The notes beneath the pieces are model-generated. The model saw nothing but the letters and a program-made list of their open reading frames with translations. It was not told the DNA's origin and made no database searches. Position numbers and translations under genes: made by a program. From Acidobacteriota bacterium (lineage in GTDB: Bacteria > Acidobacteriota > Holophagae > Holophagales > Holophagaceae): 64,000 bases of DNA. This document shows positions 47,201 to 54,785 of this stretch, piece after piece; the stretch's first letter is position 1; each line of letters opens with the position of its first letter. The stretch spans positions 1-64,000 of the forward strand of contig JACQZU010000014.1 in the NCBI GenBank assembly GCA_016213735.1, written 5' to 3'.

Positions 47201-48595
47201 TCAGTCGGGGGAAGCTCCTGTCCCCGCTCCGACCTTCATGCAGGGGGAGGGAGGGTTGTTCAAGGTGTTGGAATCCACAAGGGAGCTCATCACCATCGGC
47301 GTGGGGAAGAAGGTCCCGCGCCCTGTATGGGCGGCCGAATCATAATTGAAGCTGAGGTTGGTGGGAGACCCCGGCGGGTTGGTCAGGAAGGTGGTGGAGA
47401 GGAAGGTCCTCACGCTGGCGGTGCCGGTGTAGAAGGTCCCGGCCCCGGGGCCGCTCAGGATCTCCCACTTCCAGTCCCCGGTCTGGGAATTGAAGCAGAT
47501 GCGCGAGCGGTTCTGGTCGTCCAGGCAGCTGGTGTCGTAGCTCACCCAGGTGAAGAGGATGGCCTTGCCGTCCGCCAGGGAAGCCGTGTTGTAGGAGTAG
47601 AGCCAGGAAGTGGTGCCGTCGCCCTTGTTCAAGCCCACGGTGGCGCCGGCTCCGTTGCCCCAGGAATCCCCGTTGTTGGTGGTGAGGTACTGGAAGAGGA
47701 TGTTGCCGTTCTCGTAGATGATGGTCTGGAAAGAAACGGCCGTGGCGGAATAGCAGCAGCGGCGGATGTTCTTCCATTCGAAGATCACCCTGCGGTTCGG
47801 GGCGCTGCCCCGGACGGTCCAGGCCCCCTCCGTGGATCCGGCCAGAAAATACAGATCGTCGAAGTAAGGCGCGATCCGGGGAAGGCCGCCGGTCGGAAAG
47901 GAATAGTTCGACCAGGTCGAATCTCCACCCCCGAAGGTGAGGTAGCCGTTGCTCCCGTAGTAGGCGGTGGTGTAACCCGTGCCGTAAACCAGGACCGGGA
48001 AGGGGAGGGCGATGGCCGTGTTGGAGTCGTCCAGATTGAGGCCGCTCCAGATGGGCGTCCCGCCGGTGCCGACGATCTCCTCCCAGGCGAAGGCGGGGCC
48101 CCCGGGCATGCTGCTGTCGGTCATCCGGTAGTTCTTCCCCGTCCCCGTGGCCGCCATGATGGGCTTGGGATCCAAGGATTCAGACGTCAGGAAGTGGATG
48201 GTCTGCGGCTGAAGGTTCGCCCCACCCTCGGAGGCGATCGCGCCCGAAAGGGACAGGATGTAGGAACTGTTTGCCTGGAGGAGGTGGGCCGGGGTGAAGG
48301 TGACCTTGGAGCCGCACAGGTTCAGGTTCCCTTCCACGGCGTTGCCCGCGGCATCCCGGAGGGCCACGGTGGCCCGGGTGAGGGTATCGGGCCGCAGCTG
48401 TTCCGAGAATTTGAGGTGGAGGGTCGCGTCACGAGCGACGGTCAGGGCCCCGTCGGCGGGCTCGGTCCTTACCTGGAGCGATGCGCCGGGAACGGGAGCG
48501 CGAGTGGATGGAGCCTGTTCGCGGCCGCTGCTGCAGGCAAGGGCGAGGAAAAGGCATGCGGTTGCGACGAAGGGAGCTAGCATACGAGGTTTCAT
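47201..48595 (-). CDS. exported multi-domain beta protein, probable lipoprotein (paralogue 2)
   Basis: A 464-residue exported protein. The leader ends LFLALACSSG, probably lipid-modified though the lipobox is not ideal. An Ig-like SbsA-type domain (about 35-145; PADGALTV, FTPAHLLQANSSY) is followed by a large beta domain (about 165-350; GSNGYLTFGGG, IAPYFDDLYF, FEWKNIRR). The C-terminal domain shared with the 46056-47012 gene runs from YDTSCLDDQNRSRICFNSQ to CMKVG. It is likely a surface or extracellular protein. ATG 48595 was chosen to expose the leader. Confidence 0.8.
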   Translation of the reverse strand: MKPRMLAPFVATACLFLALACSSGREQAPSTRAPVPGASLQVRTEPADGALTVARDATLHLKFSEQLRPDTLTRATVALRDAAGNAVEGNLNLCGSKVTFTPAHLLQANSSYILSLSGAIASEGGANLQPQTIHFLTSESLDPKPIMAATGTGKNYRMTDSSMPGGPAFAWEEIVGTGGTPIWSGLNLDDSNTAIALPFPVLVYGTGYTTAYYGSNGYLTFGGGDSTWSNYSFPTGGLPRIAPYFDDLYFLAGSTEGAWTVRGSAPNRRVIFEWKNIRRCCYSATAVSFQTIIYENGNILFQYLTTNNGDSWGNGAGATVGLNKGDGTTSWLYSYNTASLADGKAILFTWVSYDTSCLDDQNRSRICFNSQTGDWKWEILSGPGAGTFYTGTASVRTFLSTTFLTNPPGSPTNLSFNYDSAAHTGRGTFFPTPMVMSSLVDSNTLNNPPSPCMKVGAGTGASPD

Positions 48596-48758
48596 GGATC
48601 CTTCCGCAGGGTGGGGGTTGAGGGAGAGGGGGGGCATGGAGGGAGACCCTCCAGGGCGGACTTCTCGGGAGAAGTCCTCCGGACGGACCGCCAAGCATCG
48701 CGACTCCAGGGAACGAGGTGGCCTCATTCAATCCCTGGCCCGAAAAGGATTCAACTGA

Positions 48759-48778
48759 AAAATTCAGGTAAAATTCAG
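48759..48778. promoter_or_regulatory. direct repeat AAAATTCAG upstream of secreted-protein gene
   Basis: Two copies of AAAATTCAG at 48759-48767 and 48770-48778, spaced 11 bases start to start (about one helix turn). They lie in a short AT-rich patch between the 48595 gene and proline dehydrogenase. They could be an activator or repressor site; no regulator is identified. Confidence 0.4.
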
Positions 48779-48791
48779 TTTGTTGAACCCC

Positions 48792-49688
48792 TCAAGTCCT
48801 GAACAAGTTCCCCAGCACATAGGCCGCCATCATCGGATTGTGGGCCAGACGCCGCTTGAGGTAGTGGATCGCGTACTTCCACTCTTCCGCGAAGGGCACG
48901 TACAGGCGCATCACCTGGCCCTTCGCCACGATCTCCTGCTGGAGGGCCGTGCGGGGCACCCCCAGGAGCATCTGGTACTCGAAGGCGTCGTTGGGGCAGC
49001 CCCGGGCCTCCAGGTAGCCCATGCAGCGCCGGATGAGGGCCTCGTCGTGGGTCGCGATCTCGGGGTAGTGTCCGAGGTCCAGCAGCAGCTGGACGAATTC
49101 GAACATCTTCTCCTTCATGGCGCCCTTGTCCGTGAGGGCCACCTCAGGGGGCTCGTTGTAGATTCCGATGCAAATGCGGACCTTGCAGGGCAGCTTCGGC
49201 AGGGCCAGGATGTCCTCCCGGCAGCGGAAAAGCCGGGATTGGAGGACGATCCCCACATTGTCGAAGTCCGCCCGGAGGGCCTTGAAGATCCGCAGGGTGA
49301 GGTCCGTGAAGTGCCGGTCCTCCATGTCGATCGTGACCTGGGTGCCCTGGGGAGCCGCCCGGGCCACGATCTTCCGTATGTTCTCGGCGCAGGTCCCCTC
49401 GCTCTCGTGGATGCCCAGCTGCGTGGGCTTGAGGGAGATGGAGGCGTGGTGCTTGCCCTTCAAGGCCTCGATCATCCGGAAATAGAGCTGGACGGTCGCC
49501 TCCACGTCCTCCCGGCGGTGCACCGCCTCCCCCAGCAGGTCCACGGTGCTCCGGAGGCCGGCGTCCCGGAAGATCTGGTCGGCCTTGCGGATCCCGGCTT
49601 CCATCCCTTTCCCGGCGATGTAGGGTGAGGCAAAGGTGCGCACCAGGGGCCCCGGCATCAGGTCCACCACCGCCATCTTGAGGTCCAT
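48792..49688 (-). CDS. proline dehydrogenase
   Basis: FAD-dependent enzyme oxidising proline to pyrroline-5-carboxylate. The 298-residue monofunctional type has STVDLLGEAV, HASISLKPTQLG, VTIDMEDRHFTD, VGIVLQSRLFRC and ICIGIYNEP, all along the TIM barrel. ATG 49688 has GGAGGGG upstream; the longer frame to 49886 overlaps the rpsF leader. No P5C dehydrogenase gene is in the window. Confidence 0.93.
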   Translation of the reverse strand: MDLKMAVVDLMPGPLVRTFASPYIAGKGMEAGIRKADQIFRDAGLRSTVDLLGEAVHRREDVEATVQLYFRMIEALKGKHHASISLKPTQLGIHESEGTCAENIRKIVARAAPQGTQVTIDMEDRHFTDLTLRIFKALRADFDNVGIVLQSRLFRCREDILALPKLPCKVRICIGIYNEPPEVALTDKGAMKEKMFEFVQLLLDLGHYPEIATHDEALIRRCMGYLEARGCPNDAFEYQMLLGVPRTALQQEIVAKGQVMRLYVPFAEEWKYAIHYLKRRLAHNPMMAAYVLGNLFRT

Positions 49689-49897
49689 GCCCCCTCCATC
49701 CGGATCCCATGATGAGGCCAAGCCAGCGGCCCGGGCTGGGATCCAGGTCACGAGTCCCTCCGAAACCTGTCCTTGAGGAACAAGGGTTTTCCTGGGAAAC
49801 TGGTGGGCCGCGCCCCCACCGGGGGGCCTTCCTTGCTCCCGCCCCGGGGGAGACATCCTGGGGATCCACGGGGGCTTCACATCCACAAGGAGGAACG

Positions 49898-50287
49898 ATG
49901 CGTCTGTACGAGACCATCTTCATCGCCTCCCCGACGCTGACGGACGAGCAGAGCGAAGAACTCGTCAAGTACTTCGAAGGGGTCATCGCCGAGCAGGGTG
50001 GCGAACTGCTCAAGACGGACAAGTGGGGCCGGAAGAAGCTGGCCTACGAAGTCCAGAAGTTCAGCGAGGGCTACTACACCGTGTTCCAGCTGAACGCGGG
50101 CCCCAAGCTGGTCGCGGAGCTGGAGCGCCGCTTCCGGAACCACGATTCCGTGATCAAGTTCCTCAGCGTCCGCCTGGACGCCGAGCAGAAGGCCGCCGAG
50201 CGCCAGAAGGCGCGGTTCGAGCGCGAGAGCAAGCGCAAGGCCCAGGCGGGCATCAAGGAACGGACCCTCGAGGAGGTGATCGGATGA
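49898..50287 (+). CDS. rpsF: 30S ribosomal protein S6
   Basis: A 129-residue small-subunit protein starting [18 protein letters not shown], with [19 protein letters not shown]. The C-terminal tail is Lys/Arg/Glu-rich. An excellent Shine-Dalgarno (AAGGAGG) precedes ATG 49898. It overlaps rpsR by four bases. The S6-S18 pair is standard; rplI, usually next, is not present here. Confidence 0.96.
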   Translation: MRLYETIFIASPTLTDEQSEELVKYFEGVIAEQGGELLKTDKWGRKKLAYEVQKFSEGYYTVFQLNAGPKLVAELERRFRNHDSVIKFLSVRLDAEQKAAERQKARFERESKRKAQAGIKERTLEEVIG

Positions 50288-50550
50288 GCCGACCGGTCGG
50301 ACGGGGCAAAGGCAAGCCCAAGAAGAAGAAGGCCTACAGCTCGAGGCGCAGCAAATTCTGCAAGTTCTGCGTCGAAAAGACCCCTTGGATCGACTACAAG
50401 GATGTGAAGACGCTGCTGGGTTTCACGCCGGAGCGGGGGAAGGTGCTGCCCCGCCGGACGAGCGGGGTGTGCGCCGGCCACCAGCGCCAGCTTGTCGAAG
50501 CCATCAAGCGTGCGCGAAACATCGCGCTGCTCCCTTTCGCGACGGACTAG
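50284..50550 (+). CDS. rpsR: 30S ribosomal protein S18
   Basis: An 88-residue partner of S6. It keeps a Cys set, KFCKFC and GVCAGHQRQ, typical of the zinc-binding (C+) form, and the conserved [14 protein letters not shown] near the C-terminus. The basic N-terminus is Gly/Lys-rich. ATG 50284 overlaps the rpsF stop (ATGA). Confidence 0.96.
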   Translation: MSRPVGRGKGKPKKKKAYSSRRSKFCKFCVEKTPWIDYKDVKTLLGFTPERGKVLPRRTSGVCAGHQRQLVEAIKRARNIALLPFATD

Positions 50551-50572
50551 CCCGCGACGCTGGTGTCCTTTC

Positions 50573-50599
50573 AAGAGGGGGCCCGGAGGGCCCCCTCTT
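50573..50599 (+). terminator. hairpin terminator after rpsF-rpsR
   Basis: A perfect 12-bp stem AAGAGGGGGCCC/GGGCCCCCTCTT with loop GGA lies 22 bases after the rpsR stop. The following T run is short (ends CTTG), so it may be an imperfect terminator. Confidence 0.7.
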
Positions 50600-50732
50600 G
50601 CCATGGATGGCTCCAGGTCCGTGGCTGCTCGGCAGCCCCGGGCCCCGATCGATTTCGTCCAGCCCCTGTGTTTTCGGGTGGGAGCGGGGATAGAATTATT
50701 GAGATTCAATCCCATTTTCACGGGAGAGACCC

Positions 50733-51293
50733 ATGGTTCCCCTCACCCATCTTTGGCTGCCCCTCCTTCTCTCGGCGGTCTTTGTGTTCCTGGCCAGCAG
50801 CCTCGTTCACATGGCCTTCAAATGGCACAACCCGGACTACCGCCGATTCCCGAACGAGGAGGAGGTGCGCCGGGCCATCAACCAGGGCGCCCCGACCCCC
50901 GGCCAATACATCCTTCCGCATTGCCTCGATCCCCGGGAAATGGCCAGTCCGGAGATGGCCCGGAAGTATCAGGAGGGGCCGGTGGGCCTGGTGTGGCTCA
51001 AGGCTCCTGGGCTTCCGAAGATGGGCCCCCCTCTGGCGGGCTGGTTCGTCTTCAACCTGGGCGTGGCGTTGTTCGTGGGGTACCTGGCGGGTCACACCCT
51101 CCCCCCCGGGGCGCCCTACCTCCATGTGTTCCGCGTGGTCGGAACGGCGGCCTTCATGGCCCAGGGTCTGGGCGTTGTACCCGGGTCCATCTGGATGGGG
51201 AAGCCCTGGGGGGTCACCTTCAAGGAATTGGTGGACGGCCTGATCTACGCCCTGTTGACCGCCGGGACCTTCGGCTGGCTGTGGCCCCGCTGA
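50733..51293 (+). CDS. hypothetical membrane protein
   Basis: A 186-residue protein with hydrophobic segments at about 7-27, 112-130, 140-158 and 170-184. Between the first and second is a soluble loop with HNPDYRRFPNEEEVRRAIN, resembling small proteins of unknown function found near metabolic genes in several phyla. ATG 50733 has GGAGAG upstream. No named family was recognised, and neighbours on the other strand are unrelated. Confidence 0.7.
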   Translation: MVPLTHLWLPLLLSAVFVFLASSLVHMAFKWHNPDYRRFPNEEEVRRAINQGAPTPGQYILPHCLDPREMASPEMARKYQEGPVGLVWLKAPGLPKMGPPLAGWFVFNLGVALFVGYLAGHTLPPGAPYLHVFRVVGTAAFMAQGLGVVPGSIWMGKPWGVTFKELVDGLIYALLTAGTFGWLWPR

Positions 51294-51303
51294 CCCGACG
51301 GGA

Positions 51304-51822
51304 TCAGTCTGGGTCCATGAGTTCCTGGACGGACATGGCCTGGGCGCTGGTGGAGTCCCCCAGCAGCGCCCGGCGGTGGTAGCCGGCCTGGCCCAGGTGG
51401 AAGGCCAGGTGGGTCGCGAGGTGCATCAGCAGCGTGCCCACATCGGTCTGGAGGCCGCGCAGGGCTTCCGGGAAGGGCTCGGAGAGGCGGGCCGGAGGCA
51501 GGGCTCCCAGCACCTTGGCCACCACCTCCCGGGCCCGGGCGAGTTCCGCCAGGACTTCCGCCCGGCTTCCGGCCCGCCGGGAGAATTCCCCCTCCCGGTC
51601 GCGCACGAATCCGTCTCCGCCCAGGATTGCGCCCACGAAATGGCGCAGGTTGCCGGCGGCGTGCAGGGCGAGGTTGCCCGCGGGATTCAGGATGCCCGGG
51701 GGAACGCGCCATAGGTCGTCATCCTGGGGGAAGAGGGCGATCTCCCGCTGGAAGGCCTCCAGGTCCCGGAGGAGCAGGAGCCGGAGGGCCCGCAAGGTCC
51801 GAGGGGCCGACTCAGAAGACAT
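51304..51822 (-). CDS. DinB-superfamily protein (DUF1572-like)
   Basis: A 172-residue four-helix protein of the DinB/YfiT group. The pattern LALHAAGNLRHFVGAIL and LMHLATHLAFHLGQAGYHR supplies the His ligands of the usual metal site. Relatives include thiol-dependent transferases; the substrate here is unknown. The ATG at 51822 overlaps the end of the SDR gene by 11 bases, so translation is coupled to it. Confidence 0.82.
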   Translation of the reverse strand: MSSESAPRTLRALRLLLLRDLEAFQREIALFPQDDDLWRVPPGILNPAGNLALHAAGNLRHFVGAILGGDGFVRDREGEFSRRAGSRAEVLAELARAREVVAKVLGALPPARLSEPFPEALRGLQTDVGTLLMHLATHLAFHLGQAGYHRRALLGDSTSAQAMSVQELMDPD

Positions 51823-52555
51823 GGACCCCGCCGTTCACGGGCAAGGTGGTCCCGTTCACAAAGCCGCTGCCCAGGATTCCCGCGACGGCTTCCGCAACGT
51901 CCCCGGCCAGGCGGTTCCGGCGGAGGGGCGTGTGGGCGGCGGCGGCGGCCTTGTGACCCTCCGGGAGTCCGGCGGTGGCGTCGGTGAGGGTGAGGCCTGG
52001 AGCCACGGCGTTCACCCGGATCCCCATGGGCCCCAGCTCGAAGGCCAGGGCCCGGACGAAGCCTTCCAGGGCGGCCTTCGCAGCGCTGTGGGCGCAAAAT
52101 CCCCAGCCCGGACTCCGGGCCAGGCCGCTGGTGATGGCGACGATGGAACCGCCCCCCCGTGCCGCCATTCCCGGGGCCACCGCCCGGCAGGCGTGGAAGG
52201 CCGCGCCCATTTCACCCGTGAGCTTGGCCTCGAAGGCCTCCCAGGGGTAGTCCAGGAAGCCGGTCATGGGAAAGCGGATGGAGGCGTTGACCACGAGCTG
52301 ATCCACCGGGCCCAGGTCCTGCTCCACGGTGCGGACCATGCCTTCGACTTCCTCCCGGACCCGGGCATCGGCCTTCACGGCCACGGCCTTCCCGCCCTTC
52401 GCCTGGATTTCCCGCACCAGCTCCAGGGCCGGGGCCTCGGAAGCGAAGTAGTTCACCCCCACCGCGGCCCCGTCCGCCGCAAGTCGCCGGGCGATGGCGG
52501 CTCCGATGCCCCGGCTGGCACCCGTGACGAGGGCCGTCTTTCCCTTGAAGTCCAT
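51812..52555 (-). CDS. short-chain dehydrogenase-like protein with His in place of catalytic Tyr
   Basis: A 247-residue SDR with cofactor motif TGASRGIG (11-18). Ser143 is present (AITSG), but the YxxxK motif reads His156-Ser-Ala-Ala-Lys160, so the usual catalytic Tyr is His. The NNAG motif is also changed, to NASI. It resembles FabG-type reductases otherwise. It may use a different chemistry or be a non-catalytic binder. ATG 52555 gives the usual start MDFKGKTALVTG. It is coupled to the DinB gene. Confidence 0.85.
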   Translation of the reverse strand: MDFKGKTALVTGASRGIGAAIARRLAADGAAVGVNYFASEAPALELVREIQAKGGKAVAVKADARVREEVEGMVRTVEQDLGPVDQLVVNASIRFPMTGFLDYPWEAFEAKLTGEMGAAFHACRAVAPGMAARGGGSIVAITSGLARSPGWGFCAHSAAKAALEGFVRALAFELGPMGIRVNAVAPGLTLTDATAGLPEGHKAAAAAHTPLRRNRLAGDVAEAVAGILGSGFVNGTTLPVNGGVHVF

Positions 52556-52629
52556 GCACCCTCCTGGCTGGTCTCGATTCTCGGATGGCCCGGCGCGCCC
52601 CTCAAGGCGCCAGACGGAGAACATGAAGA

Positions 52630-52652
52630 GGGCCCCGGCGCAGCCGGGGCCC
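52630..52652 (-). terminator. terminator after serC
   Basis: A perfect 10-bp stem GGGCCCCGGC/GCCGGGGCCC with loop GCA, placed 18 bases after the serC stop. On the minus strand TCTTCATG follows, a weak T run. Confidence 0.65.
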
Positions 52653-52670
52653 TGGGGGGTCGGCCGAGAC

Positions 52671-53771
52671 CTACCCGTTCTTCTTCACGAAGGCCTCCAT
52701 GAAGTCCACGAGGGTCTTCACGTTGTCCACCGTCACCGCGTTGTAGGTGCTGACCCGGATGCCTCCGATGTCCCGGTAGCCCTTCAAGCCCACCATGCCG
52801 TTCTTCTTGGCCTCCCCGACGAAGGCGGCGGTGAGTTCCTCGGTGGGCAGGAAGAAATCCACGTTCATGAGGGAGCGGTGGGCTTTCTCGGCCACGTAAC
52901 CCTTGTAGAACCCGGCGTGCCGGTCAATGCATCCGTAGAGGAGCTCGCCCTTCTTCCTGTTGTTGGCTTCGATGGCCGCGAGGCCGCCAAGGCTCTTGTT
53001 GTAGGCCAGGACGTTCCGAAGGATGTAGATGCCGAAGCAGGGCGGGGTGTTGTAGAGGCTGTTCTTCTCGACGTGGATCTTGAAGCGCAGGTAGCTGGGC
53101 AGGTCCTGGGCCTCGCACATCTCCAGGAAGTCCTCCCGGATGATGGTGAGCACGACCCCGCTGGGGCCGAGGTTCTTCTGGGCCCCGGCGTAGATGAGCC
53201 CGAAGGGGGCGACGTCGAAGGGGCGCCACATCAGGTCGGAGGACATGTCGCAGACGTAGGGCTTGCCTCCCACCTGGGGGAACTCGTGCCACTGGGTGCC
53301 CTCCACGGTGTTGTTGGAGGTGAAGTGCACGAAGGCGGCGTCCTCGCCGACCTTGATCTCGCTGGCGAAGGGCAGGCGGTTGAACTTCAATTCCTTGGTG
53401 GTGGCGGCCACGCGGACGTTTTCCCCGCCCACGAGCTTCGCCTCCTTGTAGGCCTTCTCGGCCCAGTTGCCTGTGAGGATGTAGTCGGCCTTGCGGCCTC
53501 CCCGGAGCAGGTTCAGCGGGATCATGCCGAACTGAAGGTGGGCGCCGCCCTGGAGCATCAGGACCTTGTAGTTCGCGGGGAGGTTCAGGAGCTCCCGGGT
53601 GAGGGCGAGGGCTTCCTCGTGCACCGCGTCGTACTCCTTGGCGCGGTGGCTGATCTCCATGACGGACATCCCGCTGCCGGCGAAATCCAGGAGCTCCTCC
53701 TGGGCCCGCTCCAGGGCGGGGAGGGGCAGGCCGGCGGGGCCGGCGTAGAAGTTGATGACGCGATGGGCCAT
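52671..53771 (-). CDS. serC: phosphoserine aminotransferase
   Basis: PLP enzyme converting 3-phosphohydroxypyruvate to phosphoserine. The 366-residue protein starts INFYAGPAGLPLPALERAQ, has SHRAKEYDAVHEEA, the PLP Lys in YAGAQKNLGPSG, and the C-terminal GGIRVSTYNAV. ATG 53771 has GGAGG upstream. It is in line with serA and the DUF1015 gene; an inverted repeat sits between serC and serA. Confidence 0.96.
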   Translation of the reverse strand: MAHRVINFYAGPAGLPLPALERAQEELLDFAGSGMSVMEISHRAKEYDAVHEEALALTRELLNLPANYKVLMLQGGAHLQFGMIPLNLLRGGRKADYILTGNWAEKAYKEAKLVGGENVRVAATTKELKFNRLPFASEIKVGEDAAFVHFTSNNTVEGTQWHEFPQVGGKPYVCDMSSDLMWRPFDVAPFGLIYAGAQKNLGPSGVVLTIIREDFLEMCEAQDLPSYLRFKIHVEKNSLYNTPPCFGIYILRNVLAYNKSLGGLAAIEANNRKKGELLYGCIDRHAGFYKGYVAEKAHRSLMNVDFFLPTEELTAAFVGEAKKNGMVGLKGYRDIGGIRVSTYNAVTVDNVKTLVDFMEAFVKKNG

Positions 53772-53799
53772 GGAAGCCTCCGATTCAATCGAGATGAGG

Positions 53800-53879
53800 A
53801 TCACCGCCGGGACGCCAAGGCCGCCAAGAAGGGAACCAACAGGTGAATGCCTTGGCGCTCTTGGCGTCTTGGCGGTGAT
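53800..53879. repeat. CACCGCC/CGCCAAG inverted repeat between serA and serC
   Basis: Arms 53800-53828 and 53851-53879 are inverted repeats matching at 25 of 29 positions, built from CACCGCC and GACGCCAAG/CGCCAAG modules, with a 22-base loop. It begins just after the serA stop. Similar CACCGCCAAGACGCCAAG sequences are dispersed repeats in many bacterial genomes. It could terminate or stabilise serA mRNA. Confidence 0.8.
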
Positions 53880-53880
53880 A

Positions 53881-54756
53881 TTAAGCTTTGAAATCCTTCA
53901 GGATCGCCACGACCTCGTCCCCGATGCGGCCGAGGTTCTCCTTGGAACTGGCGCCGATGTGGGGAGCCATGAAGACATTGGGAGCCGAGAGCAGAGGGCA
54001 ATCGTCCGGCGGGGGGTCGCTGGGCCAGACGTCGGTGCCGTAGGCGCGCACTTTTCCGCTCTGGAGGGCGGCCACGAGGTCGGCCTCCACCACACACTTG
54101 CCACGGCCCGTGTTCACGATGATGACGCCGTCCTTCATCTTGGCGATGAGGGCCCCGTTGACCATCCCCCGGGTCTCATCCGTGAGCGGCGTGTGAAGGC
54201 TGAGGACGTCCGACTGGGCAGCCAGCTCTTCCAGGCTGCCCACCAGCGTCGCAACTGGATGTTCCTTGAGGAAGGGATCATAGGCCAGAACGGTCATCCC
54301 GAAGGCGGCGGCGCGCTTGGCGACCTCGGTGGCGATGGCCCCGGCCCCCACGAGGCCCAGGGTCTTCTTGAACAGCTCGGTGCGCTTCAGCTCGTTCTTG
54401 AGGAACTTCCCCTCCTTCATGGAGGTGTGTGCCTCGATGAGGCGGGCAGGGATCGCCACCATGAAGGCCATGGCCATTTCGGCCACCGCCACGCTGGAGG
54501 CCCTGGGCGTGTTGACCGCCTTGACCCCCCGCTCGGCGCAGGCCTTCTTGTCCACATTGTCCATGCCCACCCCGCCCCGGATCACGAGCTTGAGGGCGGG
54601 GGCCTGGGCCAGGAACTCGGCCGTCACCTTGGTCTTGGACCGGACCAGGAGCACCTCGGCCCGGGACAGGGTGGCCAGATCGCTGGAGACCTCCCCGAAG
54701 ACGGCGAGCCGCTCGGGCAACTTCGCATCGAAGGCGTCGGCGATGAGGATGTGCAT
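53881..54756 (-). CDS. serA: D-3-phosphoglycerate dehydrogenase, short form
   Basis: First step of serine synthesis. The 291-residue NAD-dependent 2-hydroxyacid dehydrogenase has IRGGVGMDNVD, the Rossmann motif LGLVGAGAIATEVAKRA, NTGRGKCVVE and the catalytic His in MAPHIGASS. It lacks the C-terminal ACT domain that gives serine feedback control in longer SerA forms. ATG 54756 has GGAG upstream. It is 29 bases downstream of the DUF1015 gene. Confidence 0.93.
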   Translation of the reverse strand: MHILIADAFDAKLPERLAVFGEVSSDLATLSRAEVLLVRSKTKVTAEFLAQAPALKLVIRGGVGMDNVDKKACAERGVKAVNTPRASSVAVAEMAMAFMVAIPARLIEAHTSMKEGKFLKNELKRTELFKKTLGLVGAGAIATEVAKRAAAFGMTVLAYDPFLKEHPVATLVGSLEELAAQSDVLSLHTPLTDETRGMVNGALIAKMKDGVIIVNTGRGKCVVEADLVAALQSGKVRAYGTDVWPSDPPPDDCPLLSAPNVFMAPHIGASSKENLGRIGDEVVAILKDFKA

Positions 54757-54785
54757 GGGGGACTCCGGGTGCAGGGTGGAATGGT

